Source: Ornithodoros turicata (Eukaryota > Arthropoda > Arachnida > Ixodida > Argasidae). Taken from it: a stretch of 64,000 bases of DNA. A program made the position numbers and the translations under genes. Below are positions 34,701 through 46,148 of the stretch, piece by piece (the first letter of the stretch is position 1; each line of letters starts with the position of its first letter). Location: positions 39,864,143 through 39,928,142 of the forward strand of contig NC_088207.1 of the NCBI RefSeq assembly GCF_037126465.1, read 5' to 3'. Under the pieces are notes generated by a model. The model worked only from the letters and a program-made list of their open reading frames with translations. It was not told the origin of the DNA and made no database searches.

Positions 34701-37311
34701 GAGGGACAGTCTTTCTGACAAAACTGATCTGTCTCTGCTGCAGCGATGCTGGCAACACTTGTAGCCTAATAGTTATAGTTACAAAGCTCAGAGAGTGCTC
34801 TATATCATGGAGGGAATTCCCAGCTTGGTATGCATGCTGCTGATTATTACTAACCCCAATACTTGTCACAATGAATTGTACTGTTTGAATCAATAAAGAT
34901 GGATTTGATCAAGCGCAATGGCGTGGAGAAACTTCTGTGATCTGCATGGCTGACTTTTTGTCATCTACTGTGACCACTGCAATGTGGATCTCTCCTCTAG
35001 TGAGTATACGCACAGTGTGTCAAAAAAGGAGCAGTGTTGTGCTACTGTGTCTCGTGATACTAGGTCCTAATTCACAAAGATATAAGGGTGCGATTGCTTC
35101 CATTCAGTGCTAGGTAAATACGTCAAGAGTGCTCATAGTAAACAGTTAAATTCGAGACATCCAAGGTCTGTTTATCTGTACGAGTGATACGCTGAGAGCT
35201 GGCAGCTCACTATAGGCAGGCTAACTGCCGCATCAGATGTTTTTTTTAAATTTTAGTAAACATAATGTTAGGACAGTAACTGTAGACCTTCATACTTTCT
35301 TCGAATAGCCACCATATGAGTAGGTCCTGTACCAGACAGGCAATCATGCTGTGTTGTAAAGGAACTCTGAGCAAGCAGCTCCTACATGCACCTGACCAGA
35401 AGCACAACCTGTGCATGACTGCATGGCCTTGCATGTGGCTGCCACGTACTATCTAAATTGTTCACAGCTGAGTATTAATGAGGTTATTGGTACCTGTTGT
35501 CTCAGGCGACATCCTCTGAAGACACGCCAGTAAAGGCCTTCCTCAAAAAGGAAGTCAAACGTATAGGCAACCTGCATACCCTCAGCAAAAAACGAATCAA
35601 GGCCTTGCAGCAGGCACAAAGACGCATCAAGCAGAAAGTTGCAAAGCTACAGCATGTGATATCCCATCTCACATCTCAGAACATTTTACTTCAAGAACAC
35701 GCAAGCTGCCTCGAAAACATTGCCGGTGCAAACAAGGACTTGCTGATGAGGCAGTCAGCAAAAAGTGAGGGGACAAGCTTGCCTCATAAGTACAGCCCAG
35801 AGTTACGAGCGTTTGCACTTACCTTACATTTCTATTCGCCACGTGCATATAACTATGTAAGGCAGGTCTTTGACACGTGTCTACCCCACCCACGTACGAT
35901 ACGGAAGTGGTACCAGTCAGTCAAAGGTGAGCCAGGGTACTCAAAAGAAGCGCTGTTAGCCCTGCAGATGCGTGTTACGGACAACAACCAGAAAGCACTG
36001 TCAACTGTATGCAGTCTTATGGTTGATGAGATGGCGATTAGGAGGCATGTCGAGTGGGATGGGAAAAGGACTTATGGCTTCGCAACCGTTGGGCCAACCT
36101 CAGAGGATTCTTGTGCTGTAGCAAAGGAGGCATTTGTCATCCTACTTGTTTCGTTACATGAGCAGTGGAAGCTGCCGATAGGATACTTCCTTGTAGATGG
36201 AATAACTGGCGAGCAAAGAAGTAACCTTGTCCTTCAAGGCTTGTCTCTTGTGCACAATGTTGGAGTGAAGGTTGTATCTGTTGCCTGCGACGGTGCTGCA
36301 GCAAACTTGTCAATGTTGCATAACTTAGGATGCTCGCTGCAGTTTGAAAATCTAAGGACCAGCTTTCCCCATCCTGACACAGCCGAGCCCATAAGCGTAT
36401 TTCTTGACGCTTGCCACATGCTGAAGTTAATACGAAATGCATTTTCTCACTTCAAGTCCTTCATTGATGAAGATGGCAAGGAAATATCATGGGACTACAT
36501 AGAGGCACTCCACTCACTTCAACAGAAAGAGGGGCTCCATGCCGCAAATAAACTAAGGAGGGCGCATGTTCAGTGGCAGCGGCAGCCCATGAAAGTCAAT
36601 CTTGCTGCAGAGCTTTTAAGCATGAGCATTGCAGATGCCATACATGAGTGTCGTGATCTAGGTGTATCAGGGTTTGAGGACTCGGAGGCAACTGAGAGGT
36701 TCCTGAGAGTTATCAATAATGTGTTCGATGTGTTGAACTCCGTCAATATGCACCAGAAGTCATGGAAGAGGCCGCTCTGTCCGGAAAACATCGAAAGGGC
36801 ACGCACAATGTTTCAAATAGCCACAACATACATTTGCAGTCTACGGAGGAGCAACTCTGGGCCACTTCTTGTGCAGACTAACCGGAAAACTGGGTTTCTT
36901 GGTTTAATCACATGCTGCAAGAGTGCCATCGAGCTCTATGACTTTCTCCACTCCAAGAACCTTGTGACATACTTCCCAACACATCGCGTCAGTCAAGATC
37001 ATCTGGAACTGTTCTTTGGTTTAGTACGTTCGCACGGAGGATACAACAATAATCCTACTGCAAGGCAGTTTGCAGCAGCATACAAAAGATTGATCATTAA
37101 CACCGAAGTGGAAGCCTCTCAAAAAGGAAATTGTTTACCACTCGAAAATGTCTCCATACTGCACGTCAGCAGCGCTAGACAGCCCCTATCGGAAGACATA
37201 ATTAACTGGACATCAAGAGGAAGAAGCATACCTGCAGAAGAAGTGACTCTACAGGAGGATCTACGTGAGCATAACTACTTCTCAGACCCAACGGAGCCAT
37301 CAACTTTTTGA
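31759..37311 (+). CDS. THAP-domain P-element transposase (THAP9-like), eight coding exons
   Basis: Exons: 31759-31835, 31915-32107, 32332-32544, 32604-32642, 33921-33995, 34132-34191, 34309-34359, 35506-37311 (stop). All junctions are GT-AG and every one from exon 2 on is phase 0. Exons 1-2 (90 codons) encode a THAP zinc finger: CYSGC, then FPRDESLRLQWV, then VCSKHF. Exons 3-7 encode a Ser/Thr/Pro/Glu-rich linker. Exon 8 holds a coiled coil, the helix-turn-helix region with YSPELRAFALTLHFYSP, and the RNase H-like catalytic core: Asp at 36,025 (LMVDEMAI), Asp at 36,289 (VACDGAA) and the DHLELFF motif with Glu at 37,006, followed by GGYNNNPTARQF. The frame ends early at 37,309 because of a five-T run; the C-terminal domain continues in another frame (next entry). 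The core is well preserved. It is either a recently broken P-type transposase or an intact gene with a homopolymer sequencing error. Confidence 0.82.
33674..33775 (-). repeat. GGCGGATCTAGGATTTT-type repeat, inverted copy
   Basis: It contains the inverse of the 40,974 copy: CCAATCCCAGCATGCGCCTG, then GGCATTTGTCCAT, and ends CTGGATCCGCCC. It lies in the large intron between transposase exons 4 and 5. Confidence 0.45.
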
Positions 37312-37798
37312 AAGAGTGATAGTGTACATTGCAGGACGCATAGTGTGCTACCTATGCGAGTATCTGAAATGTGACATCTGCATCTCCCACCTGACAGTCC
37401 GTACACCTTCCCTCTACCATTCACTAATACAACAAAAGGATTACTTTCACAGACTTCCCTATCCATCTGATGATGTGATCACCATTTGCAGGAAATCTGA
37501 GAAGCTGCTGCGTGCAGCTCTTTTCCAGGAGGGCATATCATCGGCAACACTTCTGCAAAGGTTAATCTTACAAGTGCTGGAGTCTATGATGGACAGGGGT
37601 GTGTTCAGCTCCATACGTAATGACCACATGCTCGAACAGACGTCACTCGAAAATCACTACTTTCATCTAATACGATCTATTGCTCACAAATACTTAAGCA
37701 TACGCATTCATCACGCTTGCAGACTACGTACAGAAGAGTTGCACAAGATTAGATGCCGGCAAATGTACACTAAGCTTACCCAGTTCAAAGGACAATAG
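37265..37798 (+). pseudogene. C-terminal part of the P-type transposase, out of frame
   Basis: From about 37,308 this frame reads FERVIVYIAGRIVCYLC, then LKCDICISHL, and continues to a stop at 37,796. In THAP9/P-element transposases a conserved YIAG block and a Cys pair follow the NYFSDP...PSTF block directly. Here PSTF ends the upstream frame at the T run 37,305-37,309. One T fewer would keep a single frame. No intron signals explain the shift. Confidence 0.75.
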
Positions 37799-39671
37799 TT
37801 GCCTTAGGAGCCAAAGTACATGCCACTGTTATTTTGTTATTATATTTGCCCTAATAAGTTGTTGTTCCCAATGATAAATGTGTACTAATTGGGCCATAAT
37901 ACTGTCATCTGCATTCATATTCCAATACTATACCCAGACGTTGCCCCAGTCCTGAAGCAGTGTCAGCAAAAAGGATTTCTTAGCATGACAGGAGAGAGCA
38001 GCCCTACAGCTATAATTACAGGAGAAACGCAAGTACTGCAGCTGATAGACTGGAACAAACGCTGGCAGGCTGCTTGAGGAATGATTGTGTGTGCGCATGA
38101 AAGTGAGATTTCGGTGCCTGATGCTGAAAACTGCTACAAGCTTTGTTGCTTTCGGGGTGATTTGGAGGTAAAAATTTTCGAGCACAGTGAGAATGCAATT
38201 TATTGCTTAGAACGTTTTGTCAGTTGCAAAAATGCAGAAGTCACACTGCCTCCTTCCTTTGGTTGTATACTCAGCCCGGCTTTTGCAAGCAAAACAAAGC
38301 AGTCTGTTGAGAAATCAGCTTTACAGGCACAGTATGAGGTGACAGAAATCAGCAGACCTAGCGTGAAACAATGCGCGCAGGCTGCATTTCAGGTACTACG
38401 GTAATTCTTCAAATGTATTATCAGTGATTGTGCCTTATACATAATGTGAGGTGAATGGAGGAATTACAGTTTTACCCAACAAGTAATGTGGCACAAGTAA
38501 CAAGCTCTCCTACAGCATTATTTCGTTTTTCAGACATCCCACTGTCTTCTAATTGTATTACACTTGGAGACCTACTTTTCTACTACAACGCGACAGTAAT
38601 AACCAAGGCTGGATGATCTTATAAAATGAAACGGACAAAAATAAACGAACGGCGTTACAATGTTTACATCGACCCAGGTCGCGGTTCGTGGGCGCCGCCA
38701 TGTTTATGGTCACGTGTGAACACGACAAGATGGCGCCTACTGGCACGCTCTCGTGTATGGGCGATTGCATTGAAGGGCCGCCCTGTGTTTGGCACCATGG
38801 AGGAAGGAAACACAGGAGCGGCCGTTTCGAGCAGATTTCCGTGGGACCCCTCTGGCGGTCGCTCCTGTCAAAACCGCCATTACTTCCTGTCCACCACGTG
38901 ATCCTCTCTGAAGTTTCGGTTTGGCAACGCTTTGTTGCTCGCGCTGCTTTTCGTGCTTTTCCAAAGGCATTTACTCTTAAAATGTGAACACCACTGCAAA
39001 AACAACGTAGTGTTAACGTGTTCTTACCGCGGTTGCGGCTGTGGTTCATCAGAAAACAGCTCGGCCACATGAATACGTTTCATTCGTAAGCACGTACCTG
39101 ACCGGTTGTTTCGTACCCTTGCCCTGTGAGAGAGTCATCTCGAATCCTTCCTTTGCAAGCTGCCGCTGTGCTACAGCTGCAGATTCAATTGATTTGCTCC
39201 ATCGTTGTACAAATTTGATTACTGGCATGCTTTACCACTTCAGCAACAAACAGACAAAACGTGGCCACGTCGCCACGCAAACATCGCTGCCACGAATGAT
39301 GTTTCTAGTCCTACGTGGTTGTCTTGCAGACCCTGATCGGTCTTGTAGTAGAAGGGTAAACCAAGAGTAAACCTCCGAACACACATAAATAAAGCTGGAC
39401 ATGCGGCGTTCATCACAATGCAGTTATCTGAACTGCAAGACAATCACGACTCCCGTCGTCTGCTGTGACAGCTGGCCTGCGCATGTTCTTGGGGTCACGT
39501 GAGCGGTCACATGGTAGACAGGAGCATCCCAGAATGCATTGCGAAGCTGGCACGCCCGTACCGATGGCAAAAAGTTGGAAGGGCCCGAAGGGCCGCTCCT
39601 GTGTTTCCTTCCTCCATGGTTGGCACGCACCGATCGTGTTTCGCTGGACAGCCGTCAGGATACGACGCGAG
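37799..39671. other. 3' part of the P-type element, non-coding
   Basis: A plus-strand frame of 107 codons at 38,081-38,404 has no recognised similarity. The exact 30-bp inverted pair 38,794-38,823 / 39,591-39,620 (core ACCATGGAGGAAGGAAACAC) and several GCGGTCGCT motifs lie in the last 900 bp. Similar GCGGTCGCT sequence occurs at about 31,538 near the left end. Confidence 0.45.
38794..39620. repeat. Exact 30-bp inverted repeat pair, 767 bp apart
   Basis: The 30 bases at 38,794-38,823 (starting ACCATGGAGGAAGGAAACAC) are found exactly inverted at 39,591-39,620. The surrounding GGGCCC/GCCGTTTCG sequences are partly alike. They may be subterminal repeats of the P-type element or the ends of a separate short element inside it. 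Confidence 0.65.
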
Positions 39672-39690
39672 TGTGAAAAAGATCCATTCC
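39672..39690. repeat. Candidate right terminal inverted repeat of the P-type element
   Basis: This is the inverse complement of 31,378-31,396 with one mismatch. Read inward it is GGAATGGATCTTTTTCACA, then CCTGACGGC about 14 bases further in. The flanks show no duplicate of the left flank. Confidence 0.5.
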
Positions 39691-40399
39691 GGCATACTCT
39701 CAACATCCTGCGTCTACCGTTGTCATGCATTCCATCGAATAATAGTCAAAGTACGCCACTATTTCGCGTGGGATTTTCAAAACCGTGGTCAATGGTCTAC
39801 GAGGAATAAAATAATACAATTACACTATAGTTTTGAAGTCGCCTGGAACGGATGCGACCATGGGACTTCAGACTTCATGCACTGCACTGCAGTAGGGCAT
39901 TGATGCCTGGAAAGCGCTGATACATATACCCGTCAAGGAGGAATAAGCCCATATGACTGGTCATCCATATAAACTGCAAAATTTCACTCACATTTGTTAG
40001 TGCAGGAAAACTCTCTCTTAAATTATTTGATTTGATTCCATATTATTGCAGCCTAGGGATCAGACCCGGTTGCCTGGAGACACAAATTGAATGCCATTCA
40101 TGTTGCACAAAGCTTTCCAATGTTGAAAATAAAATAAAACCTCCCGGAGTAATAGGCACTGTCAGCAACTAGGAAAGCACTTGTATACCCCAGTGAGGTG
40201 GCCCGGAGCATCGTGCATCAAACGAACTCTAGACAAAGCAGACTTGTTACGTTTAGTTCCACTTGTTCCGATCTGTAAAGAAATCCTGACTTTTCCATGG
40301 GATGCATTTGGGGGACATGACGTTTCCATGGTTTCCAAGGGGCTCACTCATACCGTGCGTGCAGATACCGACTTTATGTTTGCTTGTCCAGTGGATCCC
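39691..40399. other. Non-coding stretch, nothing recognised
   Basis: There are only short reading frames and a poly(A)-like AATAAAATAAAA tract near 40,127. No element ends were defined. Confidence 0.3.
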
Positions 40400-40476
40400 A
40401 AAGAAAAGGGATCCCTATTGCAGAGTATTGCTATAGTATTGCCTGTGGCGATGAAACACAATAATCATCATCATTG
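40400..40476 (+). repeat. Retroelement 3' end, family 2, copy 1
   Basis: It contains GAGTATTGC, then GTGGCGATGAAACACAATAA and a CATCATCATT run. The same order of motifs occurs inverted at about 42,985-43,090 and forward at 51,940-52,008, where it ends in a TTG repeat. It looks like a shared 3' end of a SINE or LINE family distinct from the tRNA-derived SINE. Confidence 0.5.
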
Positions 40477-40524
40477 AAACAAAGCTGCTTTTCTGTGTTT
40501 TTTTTCTTCTTCCTCCTTCTCATT

Positions 40525-40656
40525 GACACACAATGCTTCATTCCCTCCTGTGCCTCACTCCTTCCTGCTGTCCTCTCTCCAACTGTCCACGTCTGTACGC
40601 CGCTCATAGCCACAGTTGCTTCGCGGTGCTAACATGAAGTTAAATAAATAAATAAG
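40525..40656 (+). repeat. tRNA-derived SINE copy C, 5'-truncated
   Basis: Only the 3' half is present: TCCTGCTGTCCTCTCTCCAA, then CGTCTGTACGCCGCTCATAG and TTGCTTCGCGGTGCTAACA. It ends in an AAAT tail typical of retroposition. The tRNA-like head is missing. Confidence 0.7.
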
Positions 40657-40973
40657 GTAGCTTCATTGCCCACATACTTTCAGCATGCATGTATCTTCAT
40701 AGTCCAGATGGTCCATGCTGAGAACATCGTTACCCCATGCACACCAAGACTTGTTTATAGCTGGCGCTGCAGAGGTTTGCCCAACAATTTTGACCAATAC
40801 AGTAATAGCGATAACAACAATTCTGTACAGGAGTGGTGCTGAACCACCAAAAAACGTATTTCCTAAAAAGGAGGCCGAGAAAACGGAGAAGAAAGATGTG
40901 CAGACTTCCCAAAAACACTCTCAGAAAAAAAAGAAAAAAAAGGTAGGGTCGTTACACCTTTTGGGGGGTAACT

Positions 40974-41110
40974 GGCAGGGGCGGATCTAGGATTTTCCCG
41001 AGGGAGGGGGGGGGGGGGGGGGGGGGTCCGCCGTGGACAAGTGCCACGTGCATGCTGGGATTGCTCCACTGATATACTCAAGTCTGGAATTGAGAGTTCG
41101 AAGGTTGAGC
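40974..41110 (+). repeat. GGCGGATCTAGGATTTT-type repeat, copy 1
   Basis: It begins GGGGCGGATCTAGGATTTTC, runs into a poly-G tract (about 41,006-41,026), then GGACAAGTGCCACGTGCATG. Related sequence occurs at 43,803-43,950 and, inverted, at 33,674-33,775. Probably an old non-autonomous DNA element. Confidence 0.5.
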
Positions 41111-41315
41111 AAGGAGGTGACGTACGCATAAGGTGGTAACTCGTGGAGTTACCACCTTTTCACACTTTCGTTTTCTTTTTTTTCTGAGAGTGCCGCGCAG
41201 ATATGCACGGCGCAGAAATACTGCATTGTCAATAAGAGACCTGTGCACAGCATTACTACCGAGATGCAAATCTCAAGCCGTCCCTTCGTAACAACACACC
41301 ACGGACAGACAGATA

Positions 41316-42048
41316 CAGTCAAACCTCGCTTTACGAACACCCTTCGTTTCTCAGAAAATCGTTCGTAAATCGAGGTATTCGTAAATCGAGGTCCGAGGAG
41401 TGCGGTGCACAAATACCTCACAAAAACACGGGAAATTGATTTGAATAAGTTTTATTTTTGAAAATACTTCGTAATTGTGCTTTGCGCCATACTTTCGGCA
41501 GGGTCTATCCTGTTTAGAAGAGATGACAGAAGTCTGACACTTGACTCATCGACCCGGTCCTCAAAGTACCGTATCGCGCGTGGATGAGATTGTTTCCAAC
41601 GGCAAATATTACGTTTGTCACCGGCTGTCAGGACTGAACGCCTTCTCTTGGAACGGCAAGATGTTTCCATCTCGGAGACCTGGTCCAAACTCACAACCGT
41701 TCGGCTGTAAACGCCCGAATTATTCTTTCAGGAAATGGTGAATCATGTTTGTGGAACGTAGCGACGTTGGAACATTGTATGTTTGACCTTGGCAGCATGT
41801 ACTGAGGAACTTTCATTATCCTCCGGTCCATTGGCCTGTCCTCTGTACGTTCGTAACGCCCGTTCGTATATCGAGGTCAGAATGGCTTGGCTACTTTGGG
41901 TCCGTTCCCTAATAATCCGTTCATAGTTCGGATATCGAGGGTTCGTAAAACGAGGTCAAAATACACGGAAAAAGTTTGGTTCCCTGTGGAGCCGTTCGTA
42001 AGTTGAGGGAATTCGTATATCGAGGGTTCATAAAACGAGGTCCGACTG
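41316..42048 (-). mobile_element. pogo/Tigger deletion derivative, 733 bp
   Basis: The ends are CAGTCAAACCTCGCTTTACG and, inward from the right, CAGTCGGACCTCGTTTTATG. TA flanks both sides (41,314-41,315 and 42,049-42,050). The interior repeats TCGTAAATCGAGG-like motifs at both ends. On the minus strand 41,452-41,694 encodes 80 codons: a start resembling the CENP-B/Tigger DNA-binding region (KRRRSVLTAGDKRNICRWKQ) joined directly to an end resembling the Tigger C terminus (STITKYFQK). The DDE core is missing, so it cannot be autonomous. Confidence 0.78.
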
Positions 42049-42645
42049 TACATCATTAGCATACACGGACAGCCGTCCGTCCCTTTTGCGTCTGTTCGTC
42101 ATGCTCCAAACAAACCAACACGCCCTGCATCTTCTTGGACCGCAGTGGATTATATGCTGAAATAGAAATTCGGGCATTACTTTCCACGTATAACACCGCC
42201 CCAACTTCCACAGACCCCGAAGAATGTCGAGAAATTACCCTACATTTACCCTACATACCTCTCGTAATTTTCTTTTTCGTGTGTTGCTTCCGCACACATG
42301 CCAAGGACTGTTTCATTCGCTTGCCAGAGGTGGGTATACGAGGTCTGACCTTGCTCTTGGAACGTCACGACATTGCGCCACTGCCCCTCCCTGCCGCAAG
42401 GCCCTTTTTCCTTCTTTTCCATTGTCTCACCACATGCACGTCATAAGGTGGGAGCGGTGGCGATAATTTGTTCACAGCCCCGTTTAATCAAACGGTCTCT
42501 TTGGGTGCTCCAGTGAACGTTCTTCCTTGGCCTGAAAAAGCCCTCCTTGATGCTGGTGCATGTCTTTTTCTTTTTTTTCGGGGTGATTTGTGTTGTCGAT
42601 AGGGGCAAAATCTCTTTGAGCGATCGACAGCACAATACTCGAGTC

Positions 42646-42946
42646 ATTTTTTTTTATTCTGTGTTAGCGCCGCGAAGCAACTGTGGCCATGAGCGGCGTA
42701 CAGATGTGGACAGATGGAGACAGGACAGCAGGAAGGAGTGGGGGACAGGGGGTTATAATACGCATCCTGGACCGACTTCAGGGGGAACTGTGCCGACATT
42801 CGTCTGGAAAGTCTTCGGAAAACGCAGGGAAAACCTCGGACAGCACAGCCGGTGGTAGGATTCGAACCCACCACCTCTGAGTCTTCAGCACGACCTTGGC
42901 TACCACCAACGAGCGCGACCTTAGCATGAACCCGCTCAGCCATGCA
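42646..42946 (-). repeat. tRNA-derived SINE copy D, near full length
   Basis: This is the best copy. On the minus strand it has a tRNA-like A-box (TGGCTGAGCGGGTTCA near 42,940), a B-box (GGGTTCGAATCC near 42,866), a body, the 3' end CTTCGCGGCGCTAAC and an A-rich tail at the left (42,646-42,656). The head resembles a Ser/Leu-class tRNA. Confidence 0.8.
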
Positions 42947-42984
42947 AGCCTCGCAAGATCCGGAAGCGATGGCACTGATTCGTC

Positions 42985-43110
42985 TGCAAACAACAACAAC
43001 AACAACAACAACAAGTTTATTGTGAGATGATGAATAGGGAGCTTCATCGCCAGGGGCAATACTCTACCCCATTGCTGGTGGTGATGCGGGGAATGAAATA
43101 ATGAGCCCCT
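42985..43110 (-). repeat. Retroelement 3' end, family 2, copy 2
   Basis: Inverted relative to the copies at 40.4 and 51.9 kb. Read on the minus strand: GAGTATTGCCCCTGGCGATG, then CATCATC, AATAAACTTG and a TTG microsatellite (AAC at 42,987-43,013 on the plus strand). It lies directly beside the tRNA-derived SINE copy D. Confidence 0.55.
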
Positions 43111-43802
43111 TCACAATAAGGATCGAAGTCCTATGGTATCCAAAAGGGCGAAGAGAGAGGTGAAGAGAAGAGAGAGAAGAAAAGGTGAAGAGAGAGATGA
43201 GAAGGCAGAGCGTTGGTGGGCTGGATGTGGCCAGGGACCAAGCAATTCGTCTGCAGTTCTTGCTGCATCTTAAGCTGTCTCGGATTCATCTCGTCACGGA
43301 GCGAGTTCATCTCAGACGAATAGTAAAACAAGCGATTCCAACCGGGACCGGCAAACGAAACACGATTTTGACAGCGTCCAGTGAAATTCGCCATTAAATT
43401 CGATTATTGTAGACCACGATGTGTTGTAGACTCCAGAATGATCTACCTAAAATTGAGAGTACATTAAAATTAGCCCTGCTTAGTGCTTTATTTGTTTGTG
43501 CTTTGTTTGTATTAGCGCTTTGTTTGTTCTGCAAATGTTTGTGCAATGTTTAATCTGCAAAGGCAGCTGTGCAAAGGGCACTGGCAACACAACCTAAATA
43601 TCGCTGCCATCAGCCGCATGGGCAGTCACTGCACAGGTACAGAAGCCTGTGTTTGAAATCGTCTGTGGCGATTATTGGCTAACATCCTGACACTATATGG
43701 CCACGTACAAAGAGGTGAGAGGAGGAGTTAAGCAGGACCCGAACGTCTTTATCTAGGTGGCCGTGGTACTGCAGGCCAGTACAACAACGTAGTACGTATA
43801 TA
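43111..43802. other. Non-coding stretch, purine-rich
   Basis: A GA-rich tract spans about 43,145-43,205. Nothing else was recognised. Confidence 0.3.
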
Positions 43803-43950
43803 CCCAGGAGCGAATCCAGGATTTTTGTGAGGAGGGGGAAGAGGGGGGGGGGGTCTTGGACAGCGTGCTACATGCAGAACCTAGGGTCACTGAAGCGTGT
43901 AGAGAGAAATCAAGAGGGGATCAGGACACCCCACCCCTAGATACGCGGCT
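43803..43950 (+). repeat. GGCGGATCTAGGATTTT-type repeat, copy 2
   Basis: It begins GGAGCGAATCCAGGATTTTT, has a poly-G tract near 43,845-43,853, then TTGGACAGCGTGC. It matches the start of the copy at 40,974; its right end was not defined. Confidence 0.4.
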
Positions 43951-44821
43951 GAACGTACCATGTTACGTCTCGCAGCATCTGAAGCTGAAAAGGTCGCTCG
44001 AGAAATGCGTCCATATTCATGCGTCGACACGAGCATAAATCTCGCATATGATCGCAAGCTTTCCGTTGCACTTCCGAACTTCTGAAGGGCGTTCTTCAAG
44101 CTGGCTATCTTTGCCGCAGGCATCTAAATGTCCGCTTGACAGCGTTCACGCCCTGCACATTTTGAAGACCACAATCCACAACGGTATTCATGACAAGACG
44201 TTGGGAAGCAGGAAACACCTTTCCTGGTGATGAGAAGGTGAACGTTGTTTGAGCTATATCGTTGTGTTTCTGTATGGGCATATTTTCAATGAGTCACCAG
44301 GCTCGCGTCATTATTTAGCGGTTTACGCCTTTCGTGCCGTTGCATGATGAAGAACGGCACGGTGGGTATGCTTGGCATGAACGCGCCGTTTCAAAAGAAA
44401 CGAGGGGCATCGTACTTTTCTGGGGAGTTGGTCTGCTATATTGCAGTAATATCAACTCACCTTCGCGTAAGCATCAAGCAGCTAATCGCTCAATAGCTAC
44501 ATGAACATGCGGATTCTGCTTGTGCAGAATATCGTCGTAGAGAATAGCACGCAGACTCCCTTGCTTCATGTCCATCCTGCTGACTCGCTCCCTCTTTTTA
44601 ATTTCCAATCCAATCCAATTCAGCCCTACCAACTCGTAATAATGACCCGTTGCACTTATTGCGCCCTTGACGGCATCTCAAGAGGGGCACATGCAACAGC
44701 AGGGAAAGGTAATACTGCTGCGGCATCTGTTCGGTCTGTTGCACTTCAGACATTTACACTTTTACATAGTCCGTGTATGAGATCAACAACGTGGAAGTGT
44801 AATAAAGAGCTAGTTCTAATG

Positions 44822-44950
44822 TCGGCACAGTTCTTCCCGAAGTCGGCCCAAGACGTCCCATTCCTTCCTGCTGTGCTCTCTCCATCTGTCCACGTATGTA
44901 CGCCGCTCATTGCCATAGCTGCTTCGCGGCGCTAACACGATTTTTTTTAA
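44822..44950 (+). repeat. tRNA-derived SINE copy E, 5'-truncated
   Basis: This is a 3' part matching copies C and D: TCCTGCTGTGCTCTCTCCAT, then TACGCCGCTCATTGCCATAG and CTGCTTCGCGGCGCTAACAC, followed by a T-rich end. The head is missing. Confidence 0.65.
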
Positions 44951-46148
44951 AGATAGTTCTGTCTTGCAGCGCTCAATACAAACTTGAAGTAGTCAGATCA
45001 ACGTTGCATTTTGTGCCTCTAAACATGGGGTTCCGCATTTTGCGACTCAAGTACGTTAAGTTTTGATAACCGAAATACTGTAGGGTAGACAAAATGATCA
45101 AAAACAGCAGTACTAAAGGATAACCATATATGCGCACCGAATAAATATTGATTTTGGAAGTCGCTAATATGCCTTCACGAACGTACAAAGCACTACCATA
45201 GGAACATCATCATTTCGCGTATAAAAACGATCTCATAGCGGCCTCGCACAACCCCCGGTACATATACAAACTCCGTCATACGCAAATATTATAAACCTGA
45301 GCGTAGCATACGTAATAAACTAAATCTAGCTGCTGACCTTGCTTGAGTCGCAATCTCTAATGAGGATAGGAAAACATGCTTGCCATTCTTTGGACAACTG
45401 CCTGACCTTGAGGGAGCGGATGGCTCCTACTGACGCGAAACGCGCCTATCCCTCTTATGTCCACTACCCAATGTCGAAGGACTAATGCGAGCAGCACGAA
45501 CTTTTCTGATCGATACACTCATCACGACTGAGAGAATACATTTTTTACTTTTTTAAACCGTTGTGAACTGTGGAATGTAGGGTAGACAATCGGAATAAAG
45601 ACAAAAATTACCGGTTTCGAAGTTATTGTGCGAATAGAAAGACCGTTAGCCAAAGTAAAAGTATTGTCCGCAAGAGCAGAGGTGCAGTGCAAGTTCCTGT
45701 AAGTCTGCTGTACGCTCTCCTGGTTTCCACTTCGAGTAAATGTCGGCAATAAGGAACTGAGGTCATCCAACTGCTGTGCAAAAATGCATTTGTCCTTTTC
45801 TTCCTTCTTTTTTTACTGTATAGTAAAATGAGCGTGAAATATCTTACGTCTCACGAATTTCTGCTTCCTGGTTTCTCGCTAGAAGTCTCTATATTACGGT
45901 TGCTTTCTGGAAAAGCTTGCGCCAAGCGTCTATGTGCCGCACTGGTACGAACGTCAGGAAGAAAGCGTAACAAGACATAACCCTCGTACGGAACCACAAA
46001 ACAGAAATCGAGACTTCCGTTCTTTTCGCGGTGTGTTGGCCTCAATATCTTCGTGCAATGATTGCTCGGTTGTCACGGTAAATGCCCGACCAGGTGTGCC
46101 ATAATAGCATCGGCAGAAGAAGTAAGATAGTGAATACGCCATAATTTA
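44951..46148. other. Non-coding stretch, nothing recognised
   Basis: Short reading frames only. No domain, RNA gene or element end was identified. Confidence 0.3.

Larger units (their letters stand above)
31378..39690 (+). mobile_element. Candidate P-type (THAP9-like) transposon, 8.3 kb
   Basis: This is the span between the 19-bp inverted repeats at 31,378 and 39,690. It encloses the whole eight-exon transposase gene plus about 1.9 kb of 3' sequence. An exact 30-bp inverted pair at 38,794-38,823 and 39,591-39,620 suggests subterminal repeats or a related short element near the right end. P elements normally leave 8-bp duplications; none is convincing here, so the span is a hypothesis. Confidence 0.45.

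Noticed and set aside
42850..42946. tRNA gene
   Set aside because: A- and B-boxes are present, but the acceptor stem does not close and the sequence continues into a body shared by four other copies; it is a SINE head.
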